Below, piece after piece: positions 1 through 11,285 of a stretch of 64,000 nucleotides of DNA. The notes under the pieces are model-generated. The model had not been told where the DNA came from, searched no databases, and saw only the letters and a list, made by a program, of their open reading frames with translations. Made by a program: the position numbers and the translations under genes. How positions within the stretch are numbered: the stretch's first letter is position 1; every line of letters begins with the position of its first letter. This stretch comes from Helicobacter pylori (GTDB taxonomy: Bacteria > Campylobacterota > Campylobacteria > Campylobacterales > Helicobacteraceae), in the NCBI GenBank assembly GCA_008032935.1, contig CP032039.1, forward strand, positions 1,240,001 to 1,304,000. The letters are read 5' to 3'.

Positions 1-3000
1 ATGAATTTTTCAAACCCTGAAGAATGGGCTTGGATTTGCTCTAAAAGCATTTGATCAATTTTTTTTCTTTCCGTAGGATCTAGTGCGTTTAAAAGCCCGT
101 TTTCACCAAAAACATCGCCCACCGTTTTAGAATTTAAAATTTCCATGATCGCGTTTTTAAAAGCGCTCACGCCTAAGAGATCATTCACTTCAGTAGGGCT
201 AAGCAAAGAGCTTAAAGTCTTAGATCCAAAATCTTTAGGGATCATGCTGGCTAAATCTTTAGGGATAGCGTTATTGTTCAAGCTCTCTTCATAAACCATG
301 TTAGAAAGGATATTCCCCAAGCCCTTTTCTCCAAAAAGCTTTTCAATGCCACCTTGCCCTAGATAAGAAAAGATTTTATCAGTCCCTTGAGCGTCAATAT
401 TGGCTTGATTGAGCACTAAATTCGTCGCGCTTTCAAAAGACACATTCGCGCTCCCTCCACTCCCCCAAGCGTTCCCGCTGCCGATGGTTCCGGTAATGTA
501 AATGTTTTTAGCCCTAAAATTAGCGTTAATGTAGCCCAAATAAGGCGCACTAGAATTAAGCAATTGCCCTAAATTAGTCTGTCTGAACATCTGGCAAGTG
601 TTATCCCCAACCGCGCATGGATTTTTATAGCCATCGCCTCCAAACCACACCACGCTATTCGTGTTCGTTTGCCCTTCTTTGATCGCCCCTACCACGAGAT
701 TGCCTTGAGAGAAATCATAATTAGCCGTGTTGGAAAAATTATTGATAATCTTTAATAAGCTCTTCCAATTTTCTTGGTTTAAAGTGATACCATACTTTTC
801 AAAGATACCAAAAAGAGTTTCAAAACCATTCGGGCTATTGATATTGAGATTGTCCAAATCCCCTGAAGATAAAAGATTGGCTATTTTAGGCAAAAATTCC
901 TTACCCAAACTGGCAATAACGCTTAAATCCTGCTTAGTGATAGCCTGATTATAAATATGTAAGGCTTGTAAGGGTTGGTTTTGCGCGTTATAAGTCCCGG
1001 GTGTTTTATTGTTTTGATTAAAGCCTTTGATATTACTGCTCAAATAATAAGTGCCAGCTTTGCCGCTTGTGTGATTATAGGAATTAGAGCTTTCATCATA
1101 AGGGTTTTTTTGGTAAAAATACAAGCTAGGAGCGAGATTGAACATCGCATTATTAGAAACGCCGTTTTGAGAGATTTGAATTTTCAAGCGGTTGTTATGC
1201 AAGGTTTCTGTAATCGTTTCAGTCGTGTTGAGCGGGTTAATGAAACTCCAAGAATGAACGCCGTTATTAAACGAGTAGTCAGCCTTGTCAATCTGTATGC
1301 CATAAAAACGGATCTTTTCATAGCCGTTATTCCCCATCAAACCCTGAATATTTTGAGCTTGTAAAACATTATAAACTAAGGGCTTGTTTTTTGCATCAAA
1401 TAAATTCACATTAGACAGATTCAAAACGCCTTGAGTTCCAAAGCTGAAATTCCCGCTTGCATTAATGGATAAAGCGTTAGTGCCATTGCCTAAAAGGTTT
1501 AGAGCGCCATTTAAAAGAACGCTTTGAAAATTCAGGGTGCTGTTGTTGCTTAAATCAAATGAAGCGTCTGCATTAAAGGTCGCTAATTTAGTGAAAGAAA
1601 TTTGAGAATTATTGGCATAAAAACTCACAGGAGCGTTAAAAACGCTATCGCCATTGAAATTTAATAAGCTTGAGTTATTGAGATTGAAATTCGTTTCCCC
1701 CTCTACGCTAAGCGTATTAAAACTCGCTTGGGAACTTTCAGCTAAATTCATCGTAGAGTTATTTTCAAAAGTAGAAGTGCCTTGGAAATTGATATGGATA
1801 TTTTTAGCCCTTAAATTGAGCGTCGCTTGATTAAAATTCGTATTCCCTTTGAAATTAATAAGGCGTGCAGAGTTGCCAAAATCAGGCGTTTTACCAAATA
1901 GCGGGATGCCATAAAAGGTTACATTAGCGTTATTGAAATTCGCTTGATTGAAGCTTAATTGAGCGTTAGGGTTTAAATTCAAGTAAGAAACCCCGTTAAA
2001 AGCAGTCGTGCCGTTAAAATTAGCCACACTATTATTATAAAAAGAAAGGCTTGAAGCGTTTTCTAAAATCGTTTGAGTCTGATCCCCCCCAATATTGATA
2101 GCCGCATTGGGTTTGACTGAAAGCCTGGAATGATTGAAAGTAACATTCCCATTCAATGAAGACTGATTCACATTTTTAGACACATCAATGACTATTTGAG
2201 AGTTATTGAAAATAATGTTATTAGCTTTCAAATCATAACGAATGCCCCCTCCTAAAATGGAATTAGTAAAAATCAAATCCGTATTCGCAACCATGTTCAC
2301 ATACGATGAGCCGCTTTCAGTCGCTCCGTTAATATTAGTCCAACCGCTAAAAGTGGTGTTTTCAAAAGCGATACGCCCTGAATTAAAATTAAAGCCTCCC
2401 CATGTGAAATCCCTAAAGTTAGAATTTTTAATCTCCATAGAAAGCTTGGAATTAAAATTCGCCCATGAATGCTGGCTCGCACTGGTTTGTAAGCCCATAG
2501 CCACGGTTTGAAAATTCGTGTAATCCAACCCGTCAGCGTTCAAGGTTTCATCAGCGTTAAAATTGATCGTTGCCCCACCGCCAGCGTTAGGGTTGCCGAC
2601 ATTAAAGTTATTCGTTAAAAAGATATTAGTCGCGTTGAAATTGCCATGCAAATACAGCAAATTATTCTTACCAAACCAGATCGATCCGCCATTGTCATTA
2701 GCCTTTTCTTGAGCGCTCCCTAAAAGCAAAGTCCCTACCACCGTAGCCCCAAAGTTCAGCGACCATGCAAAAGCGCTAGAGCCAATAAGGTCTTGATTTT
2801 TATAAGGCGCGATATAGCACACGCCAACGCACACAGGGGTTTTTCCTGGAATGAAATCAAATTGCTTCCTCACTTGACTCCAAATATCCTTAGAATCAGC
2901 GTCTGTGTGGAAAGGCGAAGAATGGATAGTGAAATATTTATAAGTGATAGAGCCCGGATTAAAAGTCTCTTCAAAAACAAATTTTTGGCCGTTGCTTTGG

Positions 3001-6000
3001 GTGAATTGCACAAAAAAAGTGTTGTTATCCGTCCTTAATAAAGTCCCTTGTTCGCCACCATAATGGATCAAATTCCATAAATTTTTTGAAAAAGCATTGT
3101 CCGCCACAATTTCATTATTATATTTAATGTTATCCCCACTTAAAAGCGTGTAGGTGGTGTTGTCAGTCAAATCCCTTTCAATATTAAAAATACTATTATT
3201 GTCAATAGCGATTGAGCCTTTAAGGCGGCTGAAAGGATCGCTATTAATAAGCGTGTTTGTGCCTTTAAAGGTGGTGTTTTTAGTGTCATTAAACGAATAG
3301 CTACCGCCATTAAACGAGTTGTTGTTAAAAATTAGATTTTGCGCTTTTGCGTTGATATTGTAAGAATTGAAAGTGTTGTTTTCTAGGGTTAAAGAATTTC
3401 CGGCACTGTTTTCGCCCCCTTTATAAATCAAGGTGCCGTTATCGCTAAAACTAACATTCTTAATCACCGCCTTCCCATTAGCGCTAGCGTTATCCACGCC
3501 AAAATTCCCCCCTCCACTCACAGAGCCTTTATCCCAAGTGATGTCATTGGCTTTAAGGTTAAAGCCTCCATGCGGGGTTTGGTTACTAAAATTTGCGTTT
3601 GTTGCATTCAAGTTGCCATTATCCACAATGAAATTCATCCATGAATTTTGCAAACCGGCTTTATCGCTATTCAAATGAGCGTTAGCGATATTCAAACGCT
3701 TTTGAGCGTTAAACACTAAAGTCGCGCCCCCACCGGTTTTGGCCCCATTACCAGAGCGAATGGTGCCGGTAATATCAATTTGATTGGCTTTAAAAACGCC
3801 TTGAATATAGCCCACTAGCCCCCATTCAGCCCCTGAAGTTTTCCCAAAACCCACCACGCTATTAGAAGTGGGATTCGCCCCAGCAAGAAAAGGGGTGGTC
3901 TGATTGAACACTAAAACGCTGTTAGCGCCGCTATAATCTTGCGTGAAAACGCCTGTGCCAGCAGTCTTCCAAGTCGTCATGCCGTTGAGATAGAACACGG
4001 TGTTACTGGCGTTGTTATTGACATTTTTAAGATGAAATACCTCATTATGGATATTCACGCAATGCGTATACCCTAGAGTGCATAAACGAGTGAGCGTGAT
4101 CCCGTTATTAAAATTTTCTTTGATGTAGTAAGTCAAGCCGTTATCGGTGAATTGGACATTATAAATTTTAGTGCTGTCTGGCGTGGATTGATCCTTATTT
4201 ACTAGCGTGCCGCTAGGGTTTTCCCCACTAATCCAACGCAGCATTTGATACAAAGCGTTATTATCCTTATAATCCACGCTTTTAGCGTTAAGCAATTGAT
4301 AAGTCGTGCCTACGCTTAGGCTATTCAAAAGCCCTTGCATGTTGAAAACAACGCCCTTATTGAAAGCAAAATCCGTTTGAGCGCCATTTATTTTAAATTG
4401 GTTATTCACATTGAAAGTGTCATCAGTAAAACTGACTTTAGAAGTTTTATTGAAATTAAACACGCCCCCATTGAACGAGTTCCCACTAAAATCCACTTGC
4501 TTAGCGTTAAAACTAAACGATCCGCCATTAAACGAGTTGTTATTAAAAGCGTTTGTTTGCTCTGCGTGGTTGAAATTAAACGAACCGCTATTAAATTTGT
4601 CTTCATTAAAGGCGTTATTTATGCCATCAAAAGCATAAAAAGCGTCATCTAAAACGGATTTTTCAATGGTGGTCTTGCCTTGAAACTTGAAATTCCCTGC
4701 TAAAAAGTTCGTGTTTTTAAAAGTATAAGAATTTTCAGTGCCTTGAAATTTGTAATAAGCCTTGTTGAAATTCACGCTATCAAAAACGCCATTACCGGTA
4801 AAATCATACCCCCCACCCGTCCAATCGTAAAAATCAGACTGAGAAACATTGATCTTACCGCTCCCAGAGCCATTCCCTAAAGCGATAAAAGTCATGTAAG
4901 AATTTTGTGAAGTGGTTTTTAGGTTTTTAAAATCAGCTCCAGCGATATTAATTTCAGTCGCGCCCACAAAATTCAAAGTCGCCCCCCCACCGGTTTGAGC
5001 GCCGTTACCAGTCATCATGTTACCGGTGATATAAACCCTATCGGCTGTGAAAGTGCCAGTAATATAGCCCGTTTTCCCCCAATTGACCCCCTCATACCCC
5101 CCAAAACGCACCGTGCTGTTAGATTTAGGGATCGCACCATTAGCCCAAGGGGTCGTAGCGTTAAAGACTAAAGCGCTGTTTTTCCCGCCATAGGTTTGAG
5201 CAAATCTCGCATTAGTGTAATTCCAAGTGTTTAAGCCGTTAAGATAAAAAATCGCATCAGCTCTATCATCATTGATATTTTTTAAATTAAAGACATTATC
5301 ATGGATATTCACGCTATTGGTGTAGTAAAGATTGTTCGCGCCATAATAGACGGATTGTAAAACAATAGAATCAGGGCTAAAAATTTGCCTAAAATGATAG
5401 AGCGTGCCGCCTAAATTATAGGTTACATGGTAAGTGTGGGTGTTGTTATTTGAGCTTGTATGATTTTTATCAGCGTCTTTTGTGGCTTGCGTGTTTTTAA
5501 GCCTGATGATATTCCATAAATTATCCACATCATTATAAGCGATAGAGCCATTTTTCATGCTAAAGAGCGTGTAAGCGCTCCCTATGCTAGGCGTGTAATT
5601 TTGAATGTTAAAAATCGCATTAGGATTAATAGTAACTTTACCGGTCATATTGACAAAAGGCGAAGTGGGGTTGTTGATCGTGGTTGTGCCTTGAAAATTA
5701 ACATTAGCGTTAGTTCTATTAAAAACAAACCAACCCCCATTGAAGGTCAAATTATTAAAAGTAATATTATTTGCATTAAGAATATAGGCATTCCCTATAG
5801 TATTAGCGTTGCCATTAGGCATACTCCCCAGAGTGCTGTTATTAAAGGTAACGCTATTAGCATTAAGATTGAGTTTGTAATGATTGATATTAGAGTTAGT
5901 GAAAGTGATGCTCCCCCCGATACCATTCCCACCCTTATAAGTGAGCGCGCCGTTATTGTTGAAAGTTACCCCGCTAATGGTGGTTGTGCCGTTGCTATCC

Positions 6001-6739
6001 ACGTTATCAAAGCCAAAATTCCCGCCATTGACGATCCCGCCATTATAGGTGATCTTTCGCCCCATAGCATTAAAGCCCCCATTAGGGGTTTGGTTGCCAA
6101 AATCCGTGTTTGTCAAATTCACGCTGTTATTGGAAATCAAATTGATCCAAGAAGTTTGTGTCCCAGCTCTGTTATTTTGAAAATAAGCTCCGTTAGTGTT
6201 TAATTCGTTTGAGCTTTCAAAAACCAGTATCGCCCCCCACCGGTTTTCCACTCATTACCTGAGCCAACAGCTCCTGTGATAAAAATGTCTTTTGCCTTAA
6301 AAACCCCTGTAATAAAACCGATATAGCCCTTTTCCCCAAACCATATAGAAGAATTATTAGGTGTTGCGGAAGCGTTTTTTGTCCCTATATACAATTTGCT
6401 GTTGTTGTAGTTTTGCGTGAAATTCCTATTCCCCCCAGCCCAAGTGCGTAAAGGGCTGACATAGTAGGATTTGTTGCTGTTATTTTCATTCACGCTATTG
6501 AGCCAATACACCGAACTCTTATAATCTTCAGCGCTCAAAGCTGAAACAAACCCTAGCCCTAAGAAGATTTTTTTGTTAAAGGATGCAGAAAGATTTGATT
6601 GCGTTTTTAAGGAATAGATTGTCAAAGGCGAGTTTTTGATTTTGTATTTTTTAGCGATTTTCTTTTTAACACCCTTAAACGAGCGGTTTTTACTAAAGCG
6701 TTCATTCTTTAAATCTATTTTGCCATTTCTATAAGTCAT
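1..6739 (-). CDS. faaA: FaaA, giant VacA-like autotransporter; 3' end outside window, one frame break
   Basis: Flagella-associated VacA-like autotransporter (the HP0609/HP0610 type), known from the literature to sit on the flagellar sheath; that function is family knowledge. The visible part is about 2,240 residues and leaves the window at base 1, so the C-terminal autotransporter beta-barrel is not seen. It starts at the ATG at 6739 behind AGAAAGGG. An unusually long basic N-terminus of about 60 residues ends in a hydrophobic stretch and a likely signal peptidase site (ALSAED), typical of autotransporters with extended signal peptides. The passenger is rich in Asn, Gly and Phe with beta-helix-like repeats. 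The frame from 6739 ends at 6200, but one extra G in the run at 6233-6238 (G6 to G7, as in the sister repeat near 4985) joins it to a frame that stays in phase at six points checked down to base 1. I read this as one gene with a base-call deletion, although natural HP0609/HP0610 splits exist. Confidence 0.9.
445..6513 (-). repeat. Five diverged VacA-type passenger modules inside faaA
   Basis: Five related modules recur in the FaaA passenger, at roughly 6513-6229, 5312-4972, 4060-3714, 2780-2565 and 728-445. Each runs from a segment such as VFYLNG..TW, through a WFG or RFGG motif, to GYI.G.F.A..I.ITG and ends in the glycine turn TGGGAT.. (SGGSAN in the last). They match the repeated region found in VacA-like passengers. 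Between them lie strings of short Asn/Phe-rich beta-helix repeats (FNGGSFNFN-like, about 4380-4700). The GGG turns are encoded by G-rich runs of variable length, which makes them places where real slippage or base-call errors would occur. Confidence 0.75.
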
Positions 6740-6905
6740 ATTTTGAACCCTTTCTATTATATTATATAATTACATTTCTTAACACTATCCACAACGAAAT
6801 TTTCATTATATTAATTAAAAGAAAACAAAACAAATCCTTTTATATGTTAGTAACCAATCTCATTATAAAAACCATCGGTTAGTTACTTTCTGTAATATAC
6901 CTCCT

Positions 6906-7475
6906 TTAAAAAGCGTAACTATAACTCGCATGGATAAAAACGCTCTCTAAAAAATAAGAATTTTTAAAAGAATTTCTGGTCTTTGAAAAAGGGATTTTAG
7001 CCCCAAGCTCTACGCGGTGGTGGCGATCGATCGTGCTGCCAAGCCCCACATTAAACAAGCCGTTATACCCCATAAACGAACTATTTTTCATGCCTAAATG
7101 GTTGCTTTGATAAAAATACCCTATCCCAAGCCCCCCATACACCCCAAAGCTGTATTTTTTGTAAGTGTAAAAATCGCTCAACACATCTACATTTAAGCTC
7201 AATAAAGAAGTGTTAATCGTGTGGAATGCGGTGGGTTTGATTGCCATAAGGTAGGAAAATTCACCCCTTAACGCTAGAGCTTTAAAAAAAGCGAATTGAT
7301 ACCCCCCTTTAGCCCCCCATAAAAAAGCCGTATAAGAAGAATCACTAGCCGGTTTTGGGGTTATTTTAATGGGGGCTAAACCCACCATAGCCCCAAAATA
7401 AATATGACTTTTTTTAGGCTCAAACGCCCCCAACAAGCCCACCCATAAAGCCAAAATGAAAACAATCTTTTTCAT
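6906..7475 (-). CDS. Small outer membrane beta-barrel protein (HP0608 type)
   Basis: A 189-residue protein with a signal peptide (MKKIVFILALWVGLLGAF) followed by alternating hydrophobic and polar strands rich in Gly, Tyr and Phe, ending in a terminal Phe (SYAF) as outer membrane barrels usually do. An open frame extends upstream to 7667, but that extension lies inside hefC and reads as noise; the ATG at 7475 overlaps the hefC stop in an ATGA arrangement, giving translational coupling. It is therefore the last gene of the hemE-hefABC run. Its role is not known to me; a small porin-like or structural barrel made along with the efflux pump is an inference from position only. Confidence 0.8.
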   Translation of the reverse strand: MKKIVFILALWVGLLGAFEPKKSHIYFGAMVGLAPIKITPKPASDSSYTAFLWGAKGGYQFAFFKALALRGEFSYLMAIKPTAFHTINTSLLSLNVDVLSDFYTYKKYSFGVYGGLGIGYFYQSNHLGMKNSSFMGYNGLFNVGLGSTIDRHHRVELGAKIPFSKTRNSFKNSYFLESVFIHASYSYAF

Positions 7476-10400
7476 TCTAAAGCTTTTTGGTTTTGATAAA
7501 ACCGCTTGATTTTGTCGTCTATGGGAGCGAGCAAACGATAAAACACCGGCACAATGAGTAGGCTTAACACCATAGAAATCATTAAGCCTCCACTCATCGC
7601 AATCCCTATAGGGGATTTCATCGCCGCTCCATCCCCACTCGCCAACGCTAAAGGCAGCATCCCGCAAACCATCGCAATGGTCGTCATTAAAATCGGTCTT
7701 AGACGGGTTTTGCCGGCAAATAAAATGGCTTCTTGGATATTCAAACCTTTTTTACGCTCTTCATTCGCCACATCAATTAAAAGCGTGGCGTTTTTACCCA
7801 CCATACCAATGAGCAAAATCAAGCCTATCATAGAGAACATGCTCAAAGGCTGATGGACTAAACCTAGAGCAAAAAACGCCCCTGAAAAGCTTAAAGGCAT
7901 GGTAACCATGATGATAAAAGGCTCTAAAATGGACTCATACAACGCCGCTAAAATCATATAAATCAGCACAAACGCTGTCGCTAAAGCGACTAAAAACTCC
8001 CCATTGCTCTCTTTGGCGTTATCCGCTTCACCGGTAAATCTGTAATTCGCCCCCTCAACCAGCCATTCTTTAGTGTTTTTACTCACTTGCGTTAAAATCT
8101 CGCCCAAAGAAACGCCCGCATTCCTATTAGGCTCAGCAAGCACCGTAACGCTGCGTTGGCGGTTGTAGCGAGAAATACTAGACGGGCTTTTAGTTTCTGT
8201 GATTTCCACTAAAGCGTCTAAAAACATCAATTTATCGTATTTGTTACGCACCTGCAAGCGTTTGATGTCTTCTACAGAAACGCGCTTGTCATCAGGCACT
8301 CTAATGATCATGTCGTATTCTTTGCCATCTTCTTTGAACACGCTCGCTTGAGAAGTCCCAGAGAAAGCAGAGCTCACCACCGAGCCAATGGTTTGAGCGC
8401 TCACGCCGTATTTGTTAGCGTTTTGTCTTAAGATTTTGAGTTGCAATTGCGGTTGCGATTCGCTCGTGCTTGTATGGTAGCTTTCAACCTTGCCTTTTAA
8501 TTCAGGGCTTTCTAATAAGAATTTTCTCAAATTCTCCACGCTTTTATCCACCGCTTCTTGAGAATGGGAAAACACAAAGGTTTGGAAGGGCGAACTATCC
8601 CCACCGCCCCCTATAAGAGCAACTTCAGAAAGATTAATAGTATCTAAACCTTTAGCTTCAGGCAAGCTTCTCAACTCTTTCCTTAAAGCGCGCATCAACT
8701 CAAATTGCCCCAATTGATGCTCTTTTTTGCGCTCTTTTAAAGGCTTGAGTTGCACAAAAATCTTAGCCTTAAAAGGGTTTTGCGTGGTGCCATAACCCAC
8801 TTGCAGGGTGGTAAATTCCACTTCAGCATGTTTTTCAATCGCTTTTTGAAAGATCTTACTCTTTTGTGTCATGTAATCTATGCTCACACCCGGTTTAGCC
8901 TTAAGCCACACTAAAAACCTCCCCCTATCTTCTTTCAGTATAAAATCCATGCCGAGTTTAGAAGCCACAAAAAGCGAACCCACAAACACCAAAACCACCG
9001 CTATAAAGATAATGAGCTTGTGGTTTAATACCCATTGGAGTAACTTGGTATAACGAGACTCTAAAGCCTTAAAAAAAGGCTCACTCCACACATAAAAACG
9101 AGAATGCCTGGGATTGACCACGACTGAGCTTACCATAGGAATAATCGTAACGACCACCACATACGATAAAGCGATCGCTAAAGCCACCGTGATCCCAAAG
9201 CTTTGGAAAAAGCGCCCGATAATGCCTTTCATGTTCCCTATAGGCACAAAAACAGAGAGCAGCATCGCTGAAATCGCTACTAGAGCAAAACCAATTTCCC
9301 TCACCCCCTCATAGCTCGCTTTTCGTTTACTCATGCCCATTTCTAGCTTTTTATGGATGTTTTCAATCACCACGATCGCATCATCAATGATGATCCCTAT
9401 CGCTAGCGTTAAAGCCACCATGGTGAGCATGTTTAATGAAAAGCCCATCCATTGAATGAGCGCAAAAGTCCCCATGATAGAAATAGGGATAGAGATCGCT
9501 GAAACGAGGGTGATCGTGCCGTTACGCAAGAACGCAAACACCACTAAAACCGCTAAAATCGCCCCTAAAATCAAGTCAAATTTCACGTCTTCAATAGAGG
9601 TGCGGATATAGCTCGTGGTGTCTAAAAAAGGTCTGATTTCATAGCTGGGGCTAATGGCTTGAATGCGCTTTAACGCTTCATACACTCTATCTACGATTTC
9701 AATTTCATTCGCTCCGGCAATCTTTTGGATTTCTAAAATCACACCGGGTTTGTCTTTAAAGCTCGCAAAAGTGTTGTCTTCTTCCAAACCGATTTCAATC
9801 TTTGCAATATCGCCAAGACGCACATGATTACCCACTTGAATCTTTTCCACATCCGCCACGCTATAACTATTCGCATTAATTAAAATAGACAATTCCCTTT
9901 GGCTATTGACAATGCGCCCGCCATCAATTTCCACATTCTCCGCTTTAAGCGTGCTGAAAAGATCTGCATAAGTCAGGTTGTATTTATTCATCAAAGTGGG
10001 ATCGGCATAAATCCTAATCTGGCGCTCCCTAAAGCCGTTGAGCTGCACGCCCCCTACCCCATTGATTTTTTGGAGCATGGGCTTGATGGTGTTTTTAGCG
10101 TAGTCATTAAGGGTTGTAGCCGGCACGCTTGAACTGCTCACAAACAATGAAATAATGGCTTGACTGTCGGTATCAAATTTATTGATAGAGGGTTTTTTAA
10201 TATTAGAGTCATCAAAACGCACCGAAGAAATTTTATTCATCACATCGTTTAAGGCTTCTTCATTAGGCTTTTCTAATTCAAATTCAATGACGACAATACT
10301 CACATTTTTAGAACTCGTAGAAGTAACCTTTTTGATCCCATCAATCCCCATCACCGCTTCTTCAATCTTATCGGTTACCTTACTCTCTATGATTTCAGCG

Positions 10401-10558
10401 CTAGCCCCAGGATAAGTCGTAGTAACCACCACCGTAGGCATGTCAATTTTAGGGAAAAGCGCCACGCTCAATTTTTTAAAACCCATCACCCCAAAAAAGA
10501 CAATCGCCAAAGCAAACATCAAGGTCGTAATAGGACGATTAATCGCTGTTTTATACAT
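7472..10558 (-). CDS. hefC: HefC, inner-membrane RND efflux transporter
   Basis: The proton-driven pump subunit of the tripartite HefABC system, an AcrB/MexB-type RND transporter that exports drugs and bile salts from the inner membrane. The 1,028-residue length is normal. The N-terminal RPITTLMFALAIVFFG helix, the large periplasmic porter loops and two sets of membrane helices are present. The paired acidic residues of transmembrane helix 4 that relay protons are seen in IIIDDAIVVIENIH, and the second half carries the conserved GKNATLLID. ATG at 10558 is chosen over the TTG one codon upstream because it gives the usual family length. hefB ends 12 bases upstream and the HP0608-type gene overlaps the stop, consistent with one operon. 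No frame damage is seen. Confidence 0.96.
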   Translation of the reverse strand: MYKTAINRPITTLMFALAIVFFGVMGFKKLSVALFPKIDMPTVVVTTTYPGASAEIIESKVTDKIEEAVMGIDGIKKVTSTSSKNVSIVVIEFELEKPNEEALNDVMNKISSVRFDDSNIKKPSINKFDTDSQAIISLFVSSSSVPATTLNDYAKNTIKPMLQKINGVGGVQLNGFRERQIRIYADPTLMNKYNLTYADLFSTLKAENVEIDGGRIVNSQRELSILINANSYSVADVEKIQVGNHVRLGDIAKIEIGLEEDNTFASFKDKPGVILEIQKIAGANEIEIVDRVYEALKRIQAISPSYEIRPFLDTTSYIRTSIEDVKFDLILGAILAVLVVFAFLRNGTITLVSAISIPISIMGTFALIQWMGFSLNMLTMVALTLAIGIIIDDAIVVIENIHKKLEMGMSKRKASYEGVREIGFALVAISAMLLSVFVPIGNMKGIIGRFFQSFGITVALAIALSYVVVVTIIPMVSSVVVNPRHSRFYVWSEPFFKALESRYTKLLQWVLNHKLIIFIAVVLVFVGSLFVASKLGMDFILKEDRGRFLVWLKAKPGVSIDYMTQKSKIFQKAIEKHAEVEFTTLQVGYGTTQNPFKAKIFVQLKPLKERKKEHQLGQFELMRALRKELRSLPEAKGLDTINLSEVALIGGGGDSSPFQTFVFSHSQEAVDKSVENLRKFLLESPELKGKVESYHTSTSESQPQLQLKILRQNANKYGVSAQTIGSVVSSAFSGTSQASVFKEDGKEYDMIIRVPDDKRVSVEDIKRLQVRNKYDKLMFLDALVEITETKSPSSISRYNRQRSVTVLAEPNRNAGVSLGEILTQVSKNTKEWLVEGANYRFTGEADNAKESNGEFLVALATAFVLIYMILAALYESILEPFIIMVTMPLSFSGAFFALGLVHQPLSMFSMIGLILLIGMVGKNATLLIDVANEERKKGLNIQEAILFAGKTRLRPILMTTIAMVCGMLPLALASGDGAAMKSPIGIAMSGGLMISMVLSLLIVPVFYRLLAPIDDKIKRFYQNQKALE

Positions 10559-10570
10559 CAAAATATCCTA

Positions 10571-11275
10571 TTATTTCGTTTGGATAAACCCGTCGCCAAA
10601 AAGCCCCACTGCCATAGGCTTAGACAAAAGGGCTTCAGCGCTCACTTTCCTGGTGTTTTCATCAACCGTGGGGTAAATCTTAGTGATTTTAATTTCATGC
10701 TGATTGGAATCCCCATCTATAGAATAAGTGTAAATATCCCCCACTTTGACTGCATTAATGTATTTAGAATCAAATTCAATAACCAATTTCCTAGCATGGC
10801 TGACCAGTCTCAATAACACCGTGTTATTCGCGCTCACCCCTTCGCCCACCTGAATGTTTTTGCTCGCTATCACGCCATCAAAAGGGGCTCTTAAAATGGT
10901 TTTATTCAATACCGCAATAGAATAAGCGTAATCAGACTCCAAGCGCCTGTAAGTGAACTCATAACCCTCTAGAGTGTTTTTATCCACAGCACCCCCAATT
11001 TTGCTGTATCGTTGGTATTGCTTTTTAGCGAAAATGAGTTGTTGCTCGGTAGAATCGCTTTGAGCCTGTTTGTCTTGATTATACAAAAGCAACAAAACAT
11101 CGCCCTTTTTGACCACGCTCCCCTCAGTAACCTTAATGCTATCCACAATCCCTGTGCTGTCTAAGGTGAGCTTGGAATCTTGCATCGCTTTCACATTGAA
11201 AATCGCATACACTCTTTCGCCAGCTTCCATGCTCAAAAAACTCAAAAAAAGTCCTATTAAAATTTTTCGTATCAT
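10571..11275 (-). CDS. hefB: HefB, periplasmic membrane-fusion protein
   Basis: Adaptor of the HefABC efflux pump, linking HefC in the inner membrane to HefA in the outer membrane. The 234-residue product starts with a signal sequence (IRKILIGLFLSFLSMEAG), then a biotinyl-lipoyl-like half (GSVVKKGDVLLLLYN), a short helical hairpin, the second lipoyl half (APFDGVIASKNIQVGEGV) and a beta-barrel domain. It is shorter than AcrA-type adaptors, as known for H. pylori. Three ATGs lie close together at the 5' end; the one at 11275 has the best spacing from AAGGG and gives the usual length. The gene sits 10 bases behind hefA and 12 before hefC. Confidence 0.93.
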   Translation of the reverse strand: MIRKILIGLFLSFLSMEAGERVYAIFNVKAMQDSKLTLDSTGIVDSIKVTEGSVVKKGDVLLLLYNQDKQAQSDSTEQQLIFAKKQYQRYSKIGGAVDKNTLEGYEFTYRRLESDYAYSIAVLNKTILRAPFDGVIASKNIQVGEGVSANNTVLLRLVSHARKLVIEFDSKYINAVKVGDIYTYSIDGDSNQHEIKITKIYPTVDENTRKVSAEALLSKPMAVGLFGDGFIQTK

Positions 11276-11285
11276 TTTCATTCCC

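Noticed and set aside
4335..4652. Overlapping ORFs of 66-105 residues on both strands inside faaA
   Set aside because: They are shadows of the repetitive Asn/Phe codons of FaaA; the minus-strand passenger frame runs through the whole stretch.
5601..6203. A 200-residue plus-strand ORF
   Set aside because: Antisense to faaA with isoleucine/valine-rich noise, no ribosome site and no recognisable motif.
7475..7667. 64-residue N-terminal extension of the outer membrane protein at 6906-7475
   Set aside because: It lies inside hefC in another frame; the signal peptide begins exactly at the coupled ATG at 7475.
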